Assembly (NCBI GenBank): GCA_036023115.1
Contig: JAYKKT010000037.1
Span: forward strand, 3,409,501-3,473,500
Source of the DNA: Brasenia schreberi
Taxonomy: Eukaryota; Streptophyta; Magnoliopsida; Nymphaeales; Cabombaceae
DNA length: 64,000 bases
Direction: 5' to 3'
Positions within the stretch are counted from its first letter, which is position 1. Every line of letters begins with the position of its first letter. The position numbers were made by a program, and so were the translations under genes. The notes beneath the pieces are model-generated. The model had not been told where the DNA came from and did not search any database. It saw only the letters and a list, made by a program, of their open reading frames with translations. Positions 10,345 through 21,013 of the stretch are shown here, one piece after another.

Positions 10345-12520
10345 GCTATTTATATACTTAAATAGCTCTAAATGAATGTTGCACCTAGTAGATGAGTCTT
10401 ATATAAGGTCCATTGCATTTAATATCCCTTTATTAACTTTATCATCCTCTAGCGAGAAAATCTAATAGAGGGATTAAGAAAATATGCAGCAGCATCCAAA
10501 TCATAATGCATTTGTCGATTCCAATGGGCATCAATTATCTTTCAAACATTCTTTAAAAGTGACTGCTTGCGGTCAATGTTTGCATGTATTTCTAATTTGG
10601 CTTGATTCATAGTATCATATACAAGGCATACTACCATTCTCATTATCTTCACACCATTTTCATTACCTTACTAAAGGCATAATCATCCTCAAAAAAGTAT
10701 TATATTTATTCCAAAAGTTAGCATTAAAAATAGCATCTACTACAATAACCCCCTCTCTTTCTCGACCAACTTATAGAGCCCCATTCTTCAAATGTACTTT
10801 TTTGTACGACAAGATTTTGAACAATAATAATATTTGTAGCAAGTCTTGTCAAACGAATGCCAAATCAACTCCCTTTCACCAGTGTGGATTCTCATCAAAT
10901 GCAATACAAACGACTGATTATAAATAAACTTTATGACATTTTTGCATGCATTAATTATTCCCTTAATGCCATCCATTGCACTTAAAGCCTCAAACATTAA
11001 GTGTATACAATGTGGAATACATAGAGTTACACTAAGGATGGACGGTTTGCCTCACGCACCCTATCGGCTGCTCTAAAGTTTGCAGCATTATCAGTGATAA
11101 ATTGAATAATATTTTTAATGCCAACATCCTCAACATCTTCAAAAATAGAGAGTAAGTTATCACTAGTTTTATCGATATGGGACAATTCATAGGATTTCAA
11201 AATAATGTCTTGTTTGAAGAGTAAACTAAGAAGTTCACTAATGATCTACGATGCCCATCTGTCCAACCATGAGCCAAAATGGAACAACCAGTAACCTTTC
11301 ATGACTCCCTAAATTTAATACTCAATTAATAAATAATATCAACCCATTTTTATAGTAATTTACTCTTTAAAGCATGATAAGTAGGACCTTATAACTAGAT
11401 CCTATACTAACAATAGCATCTGTCATACTTTGAAAGAAAAATGAATTTGTAACATTAAACGGGAGACAAATTTTATAAAAAAATTGTACACACTTCAAAT
11501 CTACTTTCTCAATTACTCCTAGGAAGTCATAGCTGATAATACCTGGTTGAGCTCTAGAAGTAGTATGATGAGGAAATAATGAATGTATTACACCACCTCT
11601 AGCACCTCATCTACGACTCCTTGCACGTATTGAGGGGACAAGGGCTCTTGCAGTATAACAAAAACCAATCATGTTGCTACTGCCACTATAACTTACACTC
11701 TTTCTTTTATCTCATTTTCTCTTGCTCTCCTCCATTGTCTCTTCCTCCTCCTCTCTAGCCATAGCATAAATTTATTCTCGAGAACCATCCTGAGACATCT
11801 CAACAGCCTATTTCTACTCTCTCTTTGTCGTAATCTCTTTTTTACCTTTATGAGCTCCAAAACTTGTTGAATTTCATTCTTCACAGGCACCCGACGACAA
11901 GCACTTGCATCCTTTTTAGTTCCTGCAAGATGTTATTTCATACGAAAAATACCTTCATACTTTACCTCGTTACATAACATACACTTATTACAAGCCTATT
12001 GCCTTTATACTAGGGTACAATACTTTCACGCTGGATCGCCTTTTCTTAATGCCATCAAGCATAACAAAGATAAACCATAGTAAGGGCAAGGCTTTCCAAA
12101 GGTGAAAAATCTCATAATATATGAAAACCCCAATTTTTTTAATTAAAAAATTGGGTTATAAAGGAGCAAAGATGAAAAAAGGGAGTATGCTACAGATTTG
12201 AGAAAAATTCTATGGATTTTCAACGGTTTGAAAACGTCTGGTTTCTCCATGAAATCGAGTAAATAAAGATATGGAAACCGTTTGGGAGCAAGGTAAGGGA
12301 TAAGGAAGGGTTTGGGAGCAAGTAAACAGTAGAAAAAACCTGAAGTTTCTTAGGTTTTATATCCTGCGAGTCAACATTGACTCGTACGATACGGGTTGTA
12401 TCTGATATGGCTTGTATCATACCGTATCGTGCGATAAAGCACGATACGGCTGGATAAATCGTAGAGCACGATACAGTATCATGTACCGTATCATGCTTAC
12501 TTACGATATATGATAAACCT
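10345..12520 (-). pseudogene. Degenerate hAT transposase
   Basis: Minus-strand hAT relic. Reading leftwards it shows a BED zinc finger near 11990-11910 (CMLCNEVKYEGIF, HLAGTKKDASAC), a catalytic region near 11130-11060 (IIQFITDNAANF), KFIYNQSFVLHLMR near 10910, and IDAHWNRQMHYDLDAAAYFL near 10530-10470. Many stops and frameshifts are present. 12360-12520 is packed with CGTATCG/CGATACG words, the family's subterminal repeat, and ends in a diverged terminus near GATAAACCTG. No target duplication is seen. On its left lies copia-1 and on its right a gypsy integrase, so additional rearrangement occurred here. Confidence 0.78.
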
Positions 12521-12539
12521 GTACCATATCTACGAGTTT

Positions 12540-13626
12540 TAGAAGGCCATGTGGGGCGAGACAACACAATCACCAATTTGAAATCCCACTATTTCTGGCC
12601 CCAACTCAAAAGAGAGGTAGGAAAATTTATTCGCAGGTGTCCTATCAGTCAATAGAACAAAGGATAGGTGCACAACAGTAGACTATATGCCTTTGCCTAT
12701 TCCTAGTGCACCTTGCGAAGATATTTTTATAGACTTTATTTTGAGATTACCAAGGACTCAACAAGGAAGTGACTCAATTTTGTAGTAGTAAACAGATTTC
12801 CAAAAATGGCCCATTTTGTTACCTACCATAAGACAATCGATGCCCATTAAGTTACAAAAAAAATTCTTTAAGGAAATTATTAGGTTGCATGGAGTTCATG
12901 TCTCCATTGTGTCAAATCGTGATGGCAAGTTCTTTGCAATGTTTTGCTTTACTTTATGGAAACGATTTGGTACAGACCTCAAATTCTCAAACACAACCCA
13001 CTCACAAACATATGGGAGTCTACCCATAAATAGATGGGTGAATTGAGGTTGTTAATAAATCTTTAGGCAACTTGTTTTGATGCATATGCGGAAACAAGGA
13101 GATAATGGGACTTGGCCTTGGGGCAGGCTCAATTTGCCTATAATAATTCAATTAATAGATCCACTAGGAGGATCCCCTTCTCCGTTGTCTACACAAAAGT
13201 TCCAAGACGTGGTAGATTTAGTCAAGGTGCCCGTGCCTCTATGCGTGGGTTCCCCAGCAACTCTTACTTTGGTTGGCAACTACTCTAGCATCTTCGAGAA
13301 GGTTCATGGTACTAAAGGAACAAACTGAAAGGTATAAGTAGGACGCTGATAAGCATCGAAAAAGGTGAATTTTCAACAAGGTGACCAGGTTATGATTTCT
13401 TATTAAAGGAAAGATCCACACCAAGCTTTCATGGAAAGATGAAGCAACAAAAGTATGGGCCCTGCAATATTTGGAAGAAGATCAATGAAAATGCTTATGT
13501 CATTGACCTCCCACTTGAAATGGGTCACTCTAAAATGTTTAACGTAGCTGATTTTACCCTTTACCACCCTGAAGAGCCACTTTATGAAAACAACTCGAGG
13601 GCAAGTTCCCATCAAGAGGGGGAGAA
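12540..13626 (+). pseudogene. Ty3/gypsy integrase, broken
   Basis: Plus-strand gypsy pol C-terminus. It shows the zinc-binding region (EGHVGRDNTITNLKSHYFWP), the core (VVNRFPKMAHF, HGVHVSIVSNRDGKFF, LWKRFGTDLKFS), and the C-terminal part (QQKYGPCNIWKKINENAYVI, MFNVADFTLYHPEEP). Stops and frameshifts occur throughout. A GAGGGGGAGAA purine tract (13616-13626) immediately precedes the 3' LTR. Protease, RT and gag are not visible because the decayed hAT lies upstream. Confidence 0.85.
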
Positions 13627-13889
13627 TGATGCAGGATACCAAGCATTGACTATAAGCAAGTCAAGAACACAATTCCAAGATTGACCATAATCAAGTCAAG
13701 AACAAAATTGAATTCCACCAGAATTAAGAGTGGGGATTTCCAAGTGCAGAATTAATGCTTGTACTTGTAGAGTTCCAAGTATAGAGTTAATGTTTGTTAA
13801 AGTCCAAAGTGCAAAGTTAATATTTGCGGTCTAAAAACCAGAGTTAATAGTGGTGGAGTTCCCCAAGTCAGAATTAATAGAGGTGGAAT
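13627..13889 (+). repeat. Gypsy 3' LTR, left part
   Basis: The LTR begins with TGATGCAGGA right after the polypurine tract. It contains degenerate ~35-bp units built on AGTTCCAAGT...AGAGTTAAT. It is interrupted by the hAT at 13890 with 8-bp duplication GGTGGAAT (13882-13889 and 20083-20090). The remainder of the LTR continues at 20091. Confidence 0.75.
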
Positions 13890-16448
13890 CAGTGTTGTCT
13901 GACGCGTATCGTATCGTGTATCAATGGGCTCCACGATACGGGCGTATCGTATCGTATCGTATTTTAATATTAAAATAATGCAAAAATTAATTAAAATTTA
14001 ATAAAAAATAGTAAAAAATCAGGAAAATCAAGAAAAATCTGATAATTGCTTTAAATTCATATAATGTAAGTTTAGTACAGATTGAGCATTCAGCATTGAA
14101 CAATTGCATCCAAATTTACATATTTTGAATCCAAAAAATAAAATACAGACATAGTTTACAGTTTACACTTTACAGTACACTACAGTTACATATAATGTTA
14201 CATTTTATAATTTGTAATCAGGATCATCAACTAAATAATCTTCATCTTCTCCTTGTTGCAGATCCTCATCATCATCAGCCATGCCCACACCTTCTTCTTT
14301 AAAATCAAATTCTTCATCTCCATAATGTTGTTGCGCTCCTTCCAAATTAATTCAAGCAACGTCTTCTTCTGTTAGGAGGGCATTTTCTTCAGTGTCTTCC
14401 ATAACCCAATCTTCTAATATCTCAAAATTATCCAAACTTATTGGATCGAATTGATTTTCTTCTCTATTTACTTTTTTTAATTGCCTACGACACAAACAAA
14501 GATAAACAATTAGTAAGTAATATTAACAATTGAAAACTGAAGTTAAATAATATCGAATTGAAAATTTGAAAGTACTACAACATTACTTTTTACGAAAGCG
14601 CATGTTACAACGAATATAAACCAAATCATTAAGCCTTTTGTGTTCCAACCTGTTGCGCTTTTTTGTATGGATGTGTTCAAAAACACTCCAATTTCTTTCA
14701 CAACCTGTTGCGCTAAAGGTTTGGCTTAAGACTCTAACAGCAAAATCTCTAAGGTTTGGACAATCACTTTCAAACCTGTTCCACCAAACATCTGTAAAAA
14801 AAATATAAATATTAGAGACATAATAATCCACAGTAATGTAAGATGCAACTTAAATATGAAAATAAACAATGTACCTGGACGCATCGTAGAGCGGTTGCGA
14901 ATTGCAACAGGCAAACCCATCAAGTGAAGAACATTATCATATATCTCCATCTCTCGATGTATCGCATCTACTATGCTCTCATCAGGGACTAATCTGTCGA
15001 TGCATTCAATGATTCCTCGATTAACCTCACCGTCCCTTTTGAAGGTTGCTGAGTACCTCAATGATGGGTTTAGATAGTAGGCTGCTGCATGAATAGGCTT
15101 ATGCAATTGTTTATTCCATCTACTATCAATTATTTTCCACACGGGCACATAATCTCTTTTTTTTCTATTAAAGTTATTTCTGATCGCTTCTTTTGTCCTG
15201 TCCATGGCTTCATAAAGGTAGCCCATAGATGGTTTCTCCTCACTGTCAGCCAATCTCAAAACTTTCACTAAAGGACAAGTAATTTTCAATAATCTAATAC
15301 ATGCATTCCAAAATGAACTTCTAAAAATTGTTTCTGCAATCTCATTTAACTTTCTGTTCCTTCTGTTTTGTGGCAACTCTACAAATTGTTGCCACTCATC
15401 TGAGGAGAACATTCTCTTTAAAGCTTGCTTCTGTCTCACAATACTCTGTACAGATAAAAAGTTTGTTGCGAACCGAGTTGCAGCTGTGCGAAGAAGCTCT
15501 GCACCTTCTGTGTATCTCCTCATCATACACAAAACAAATGCATGGTTGTAAATGAATTTTGTAATATCTTGGCAACACTCAGTTGCTGCTTTTATTTCAT
15601 CCATCTCACCAATGTCCTCGAGGATGAGATCTAAACAATGGGCTGCACATGGTGTCCAGTAGAAAGTCCCATAAATATCAGCTAACTCCTTTCCAGCTGC
15701 TTTGTAGTTAGCTGCATTATCTGTAATCAATTGGACTACATTTTCTAGCCCAACCTCCTGTATAACCTTATCAAATTCCTCTCGTAGGATCTCTGCAGTG
15801 TGCCTCTCCTCTGACATATCTAGAGATCTCAAAAACATGAGTCCTTTACGACAATATACAAGAAAGTTTAGCAATGTTCTTCCTCGCCTATCGGTCCATC
15901 CATCTGCCATGATAGTGCATCCTGTTTCCTTCCACGATTGTCTAAAAGTCGAACAGTATTGCTGCACTTCAATCACGGTCTGATCTAATATCTTCCCTCT
16001 CAACTTCTGATAAGAGGGCATCCTGTATCCTGGACTAATGTTAGCAATTGCATCTGTCATTGCTTGAAAATGAAAAGTGTTTGCTGCATTAAATGGAATG
16101 CATGCATCATAAAATCATCTGCCAACTGCAAGGTCTGCTTGATCGTGCAGTTGTTCTGAAGCCATAGCAGCACGAATTCCTGGTTGAGCACCAGGTATAG
16201 TGGAAGGAGGAAAGAACGAATGTATGCTAGAAGAAGAAGCTCTTCCTCTACTCCTTCCTGAACTTCCTCTTCTACCACCTCCAAAGTCTTTAGCTGCAAC
16301 CAGTGTTGTCCGTATCGTGGGCCACCACGATACGATACGGGCCCCCGTATCGCAGGTGCGGGCGTATCGCACCGTATCGTGCGATACGGCCCGTATCGCA
16401 CGATACGGTGCGTATCGCCCGTATCGTACGATACGGGCGATACGCCCT

Positions 16449-16469
16449 GGGACCCTTATAAAGGGTCCC
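16449..16469 (+). promoter_or_regulatory. TATA-containing palindrome, inner hAT promoter
   Basis: GGGACCCTT-ATA-AAGGGTCCC: 9-bp perfect arms around ATA, with TTATAAA (16456-16462) in the centre. It lies just downstream of the CGTATCG array and about 160 bp before the 5' UTR intron (GT 16620, AG 16818), the expected place for the transposase core promoter. Confidence 0.6.
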
Positions 16470-16849
16470 GGGCCGAGGGAAACCCGCAATTTTTCGCGGG
16501 TTTCCTCTCTCTTTTTGAGTTCTTCAAGCTCCCTAAGAGTCGGTTTTCGCCTCCTTGGTGTTCAAAGCTCTAAAATCGTGCCCTACGGTGTCCGTCCAAG
16601 CCTCCAAACTCGGATTTAGGTATATTTTTAATATTTTTTTCCTTTTTTTCCTTTATATTTATTGTTTTTTGTGTTATTTCGGGTTTTTTTTTTTGAATGA
16701 CAAAATATGAAGTTATTAAGTGTGTGTATACGATTTTTATTGCATTCATGAAGTGGGAGACACTCGATTTGAGTGTTATTTGAAGATTGGGGGATTTACG
16801 AAATGCTTTTATTTTCAGGTTTTTTTTTGAATTAAAGTACTCCATTGAG

Positions 16850-19339
16850 ATGGCAGGAAGGGGTGGTAGAGACTCTCATTCAAAGTCTGATGATCCGGCA
16901 TGGCAGTGGGGTATACCAGTTGAGGGTTCAAGGTTAAAAATCAGATGTTTATTTTGTGAAAAGGTGGTTAGTGGTGGAATTTCAAGGTTGAAACACCACC
17001 TAGCAGGAACCAGGAAAGAAGTTGCTCCATGCACAGGCAGAGTTAGAAGTGTGCCAGAAGGTATTAAATGGCAATGCTTGCAGATGATTGAGAGCATACA
17101 GGAAAGGAGACAACAAAAGGATGATTTCCAGATGTGTGAAGAAGCTGATGATGCTACTGCCACTGGAGTTGGATTCACTGATAGTTTGCCTTCAGATGCT
17201 AGAACAGATATTGGTAGTAGCAGTTCGCGAGCACCTAGCAGAGGAAAGAGGGTTGCATCTGAAGACTTTGGAGGTGGCAGAAGAGGAAGTTCAGGAAGGA
17301 GTAGAGGAAGAGCTTCTTCTAGCATACATTCGTTCTTTCCTCCTTCCACTACACCTGGTGCTCAGCCAGGAATTCGTGCTGCTATGGCTTCAGAACAACT
17401 GCACGATCAAGCAGACCTTGCAGTGGGCAGATGGTTTTATGATACATGCATTCCATTTAATGCAACAAACAGTTTTCATTTTCAAGCAATGGCAGATGCA
17501 ATTGCTAACATTGGTCCAGGATACAGGATGCCCTCTTATCAGAAGTTGAGAGGGAAGATATTAGATCAGACCGTGATTGAAGTGCAGCAATACTGTTCGA
17601 CTTTGAGACAATCGTGGAAGGAAACAGGATGCACTATCATGGCAGATGGATGGACCGATAGGCGAGGAAGGACATTGCTAAACTTTCTTGTATATTGTCC
17701 TAAAGGACTCATGTTTTTGAGATCTCTAGATATGTCAGAGGAGAGGCACACTGCAGAGATCCTACGAGAGGAATTTGATAAGGTTATACAAGAGGTTGGG
17801 CTAGAAAATGTAGTTCAATTGATTACAGATAATGCAGCTAACTACAAAGCAGCCGGAAAGGAGTTAGCTGATATTTATGGGACTTTCTACTGGACACCAT
17901 ATGCAGCCCATTGTTTAGATCTCATCCTCGAGGACATCGGTGAGATGGATGAAATAAAGGCAGCAACTGAGTGTTGCCAAGATATTACAAAATTTATTTA
18001 CAACCATGCATTTGTTTTATGTATGATGAGGAGATACACAGAAGGTGCAGAGCTTCTTCGCACAGCTGCAACTCGGTTTGCAACAAACTTCTTATCTGTA
18101 CAGAGTATTGTGAGACAGAAGCAAGCTTTAAAGAGAATGTTCTCCTCAGATGAGTGGCAACAATTTACAGAGTTGCCACAAAACAGAAGGAACAGAAAGT
18201 TAAATGAGATTGCAGAAACGGTTTTTAGAAGTTCATTTTGGAATGCATGTATCAGATTATTGAAAATTACTTGTCCTTTAGTAAAAGTTTTGAGATTGGC
18301 TGACAGCGAGGAGAAACCATCTATGGGCTACCTTTATGAATCCATGGACAGGGCAAAAGAAGCAATCAGAAATAACTTTAATGGAAAAAAAAGAGATTAT
18401 GTGCCCGTGTGGAAAATAATTGATAGTAGATGGAATAAACAATTGCATCAGCCTATTCATGCAGCAGCCTACTATCTAAACCCATCATTGAGGTACTCAG
18501 CAACCTTCAAAAGGGACGGTGAGGTTAATCGAGGAATCATTGAATGCATCGACAGATTAGTCCCTGATGAGAGCATAGTAGATGCGATACATCGAGAGAT
18601 GGAGATATATGATAATGCTCTTCACTTGATGGGTTTGCCTGTTGCAATTCGCAACCGCTCTACGATGCGTCCAGGTACATTGTTTATTTTCATATTTAAG
18701 TTGCATCTTACATTACTGTGGATTATTATGTCTCTAATGTTTATATTTTTTTTACAGATGTTTGGTGGAATAGGTTTGGAAGTGATTGTCCAAACCTTAG
18801 AGATTTTGCAGTTAGAGTCTTAAGCCAAACCTGTAGTGCAACAGGTTGTGAAAGAAATTGGAGTGTTTTTGAACACATCCATACAAAAAGCGCAACAGGT
18901 TGGAACACAAAAGGCTTAATGATTTGGTTTATATTCGTTGTAACATGCGCCTTCGTGAAAGGTAATGTTGTATTACTTTCAAATTTTCAATTCGATATTA
19001 TTTAACTTCAGTTTTCAATTGTTAATATTACTTACTAATTGTTTATCTTTGTTTGTGTCGTAGGCAATTAAAAAAAGTAAATAGAGAAGAAGTCAGTTCG
19101 ATCCAATAAGTTTGGATAATTTTGATATATTAGAAGATTGGGTTATGGAAGACACTGAAGAAAATGCCCTCCTAACAGAAGAAGACGTTGCCTGGATTAA
19201 TTTGGAAGGAGCGCAACAACATTATGGAGATGAAGAATTTGATTTTGAAGAAGGTGTGGGCGTGGCTGATGATGATGAGGATCTGCAACAAGGAGAAGAT
19301 GAAGATTATTTAGTTGATGATCCTGATTACAATTTGTAA
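16850..19339 (+). pseudogene. Inner hAT transposase, near complete with C-terminal frameshifts
   Basis: hAT transposases bind the ends and move the element by DDE chemistry. Start chosen at ATG 16850 (MAGRGGRDSHSK), after a 5' UTR intron. Residues ~20-60 form a BED finger (CLFCEKVVSGGISRLKHHLAG). A Ser/Arg/Gly-rich linker follows, then DUF659 and the catalytic region (MADGWTDRRGR; QLITDNAANYKAAG; AAHCLDLILEDIG). Exon 1 ends at the GT donor 18675; exon 2 (18759-18960) starts VWWNRFGSDCPN and contains CERNWSVFEHIHTK. After this the copy has five A's where the outer copy has six, shifting the hATC dimerisation domain out of frame. A second 1-base loss near 19095 affects exon 3 (acidic tail, stop 19337-19339). 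Probably inactive despite complete ends. Confidence 0.9.
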
Positions 19340-20090
19340 AATATAACATTATATGTAACTGTAGTGTACTGTAAAGTGTAAACTATGTCTGTATTTTATT
19401 TTTTGGATTCAAAATATATAAATTTGGATGCAATTGTTCAATGTTGAATGCTCAATCTGTACTAAACTTACATTATATGAATTTAAAGCAATTATCAGAT
19501 TTTTCCTGATTTTTTCTTGATTTTTTTCGATTTTTTTCGATTTTTTATTAATTTTTAATTATTTTTATATTATTTTAATATTAAAGTACGATACGATACG
19601 ATACGATACGATACGCCCGTATCGTGGAGCCCAGCGATACACGATACGATACGCGTCAGACAACACTGGCTGCAACCCTCTTTCCTCTGCTAGGTGCTCG
19701 CGAACTGCTACTACCAATATCTGTTCTAACATCTGAAGGCAAACTATCAGTGAATCCAACTCCAGTGGCAGTAGCATCATCAGCTTCTTCACACATCTGA
19801 AAATCATCCTTTTGTTGTCTCCTTTCCTGTATGCTCTCAATCATCTGCAAGCATTGCCATTTAATACCTTCTAGCACACTTCTAACTCTGCCTGTGCATG
19901 GAGCAACTTCTTTTCTGGTTCTTGCTAGGTGGTGTTTCAACCTTGAAATTCCACCACTAACCACCTTTTCACAAAATAAACATCTGATGACGGGGCCCCG
20001 TATCTTTTCTAACGATACGCCCGCACCTGCGATATGGGGCCCCGTATCGTATCGTGCCCACGATGCGATACGGACAACACTGGGTGGAAT

Positions 20091-20190
20091 TCCTTAGTTT
20101 AGCGTATAAAAGGAAGTTTTTTGCAAAGGGTTTGCAGAAGTTGTTTTGTTAAATATGTTCTTCTTTTTATCTAGTGAATGATATCATTAT
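20091..20190 (+). repeat. Gypsy 3' LTR, right part
   Basis: Continuation of the LTR that begins at 13627, after the hAT target duplication. It contains a TATA box (TATAAAAG, 20105-20112) so the LTR promoter is separated from its upstream half by 6.2 kb of hAT DNA. The right end is not certain; no second LTR is present for comparison and the ~20190 limit is an estimate. Confidence 0.5.
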
Positions 20191-21000
20191 CACCATTTGC
20201 GTCTACTTGAACAACATCAAGTTAGCCAATCCCTTGTGTTGTGTCATAGAGCAACTTGCCTAGTAACATGCATTCAATCGTGGGGTGTTATGATGAGGAT
20301 GACAAAACTAAAAGAGATAAGGATGGATGATAGATAGACAAGTATTCATACAAACCATCAAGAGAGTTCATGCTGCTGAAGTAAGCCACAAACATATGTT
20401 GAAAACTTAATATCTTGCTGCATAGGAAAATCTACAACTAAGGGTCCTGGGAGTATCATTTCTTTCAAAACATTGAAGGCATACCTACTTTGAGGGGGGG
20501 AAATACGTCATCCTATGACCAAAAAATAGTTGCATAACTCAAGGAAATTATAACTTGCATATCTATGTTTTAAATTGCAAATCCTTGAACATCTCAAAGG
20601 GATATGGATTATTTCTTGTGAAGATGATGATCTCATGATTCTCATCCATATAAAAAAACATGAGTATGACAAAAGAACATGAAGACTTGGTAAACAAGGT
20701 ATAAGCGGTCATTGCTGATAACCTGCAGCTACAAGAACCAAAGTGAACATTGTCGAGTAAAATTTAGCAAACGATATAAAGACTATGCTCAAAGAGTATT
20801 GATTCTCCTCCTATCCAGAGAAGCCTGGAGGAGATCGAACACAAGTCTTTGCTTTTTGGGAGCTCAGAATCCGATCTCTCATAAGAAAATCAAACACATA
20901 AAACTTGATTATCATTTCAGCTAATTCATAAGATAAATTTGGCGCTATCAGTTGCACTACGTCATATCACTGCAAAAGAAAATGTGAAATGCAAGATTGC
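20191..21000. other. No gene recognised
   Basis: AT-rich DNA between the gypsy LTR and the EF-P-like exons. If the EF-P-like gene is intact this would be part of its third intron (minus strand). I looked for the next EF-P exon (VELRD, TDE motifs) on the minus strand and did not find it. Confidence 0.5.
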
Positions 21001-21013
21001 TTCAAGAAAGGAC

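Larger units (their letters stand above)
16301..19668 (+). mobile_element. Inner hAT element (plus), structurally complete
   Basis: 3368 bp, termini CAGTGTTGTCC and CAGACAACACTG, flanked by perfect 8-bp duplication GCTGCAAC (16293-16300, 19669-19676). It lies inside the transposase gene of the outer member of the same family. The left subterminal region (16310-16446) and right one (19585-19655) are dense in CGTATCG/CGATACG words, including a near-tandem ACGAT run at 19585-19617. It contains promoter, 5' UTR intron and a three-exon transposase gene. Sequence is close to the outer copy, so the second insertion looks recent relative to the other elements here, which is inference from visual similarity. 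Confidence 0.95.
14205..19988 (-). pseudogene. Outer hAT transposase, start deleted and interrupted
   Basis: Minus-strand gene in pieces: 19677-19988 (BED finger remainder), then the inner hAT insertion, then 14875-16300 (DUF659 and catalytic core: MADGWTDRRGR, QLITDNAANYKAAGKE, CAAHCLDLILEDIGEMD), 14587-14791 (hATC dimerisation region, VWWNR, CERNWSVFEHIHTKKRNRL) and 14205-14484 (acidic tail). Introns use GT donors (14874, 14586) and AG acceptors. The 444-residue core frame is open and the hATC frame is intact (six A's at the HTKK position), unlike the inner copy. It cannot be translated as a whole because the start is missing and 3.4 kb is inserted. Confidence 0.9.
13890..20082 (-). mobile_element. 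Outer hAT element (minus), split by an inner hAT
   Basis: Termini are CAGTGTTGTC (13890) and GACAACACTG (to 20082), with perfect 8-bp target duplication GGTGGAAT on both sides. Subtracting the inner element and its duplicated site leaves about 2.8 kb. Both ends carry CGTATCG repeat words. It encodes a minus-strand transposase lacking its first exon: the match to the inner copy stops at the first cysteine of the BED finger (near 19988) and jumps straight into ~90 bp of terminal repeat, so promoter, 5' UTR and start codon are deleted. The inner element inserted in opposite orientation at 16300. Confidence 0.95.

Noticed and set aside
16115..16619. Open frames rich in Arg/Tyr/Ile (RYGPYRTIR-type) on both strands
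   Set aside because: They are translations of the CGTATCG terminal repeats of the inner hAT and carry no protein signal.
17088..18460. Alternative-frame and antisense open frames within the inner hAT
   Set aside because: All lie inside the transposase exon, whose BED, DUF659 and catalytic motifs identify the true frame.
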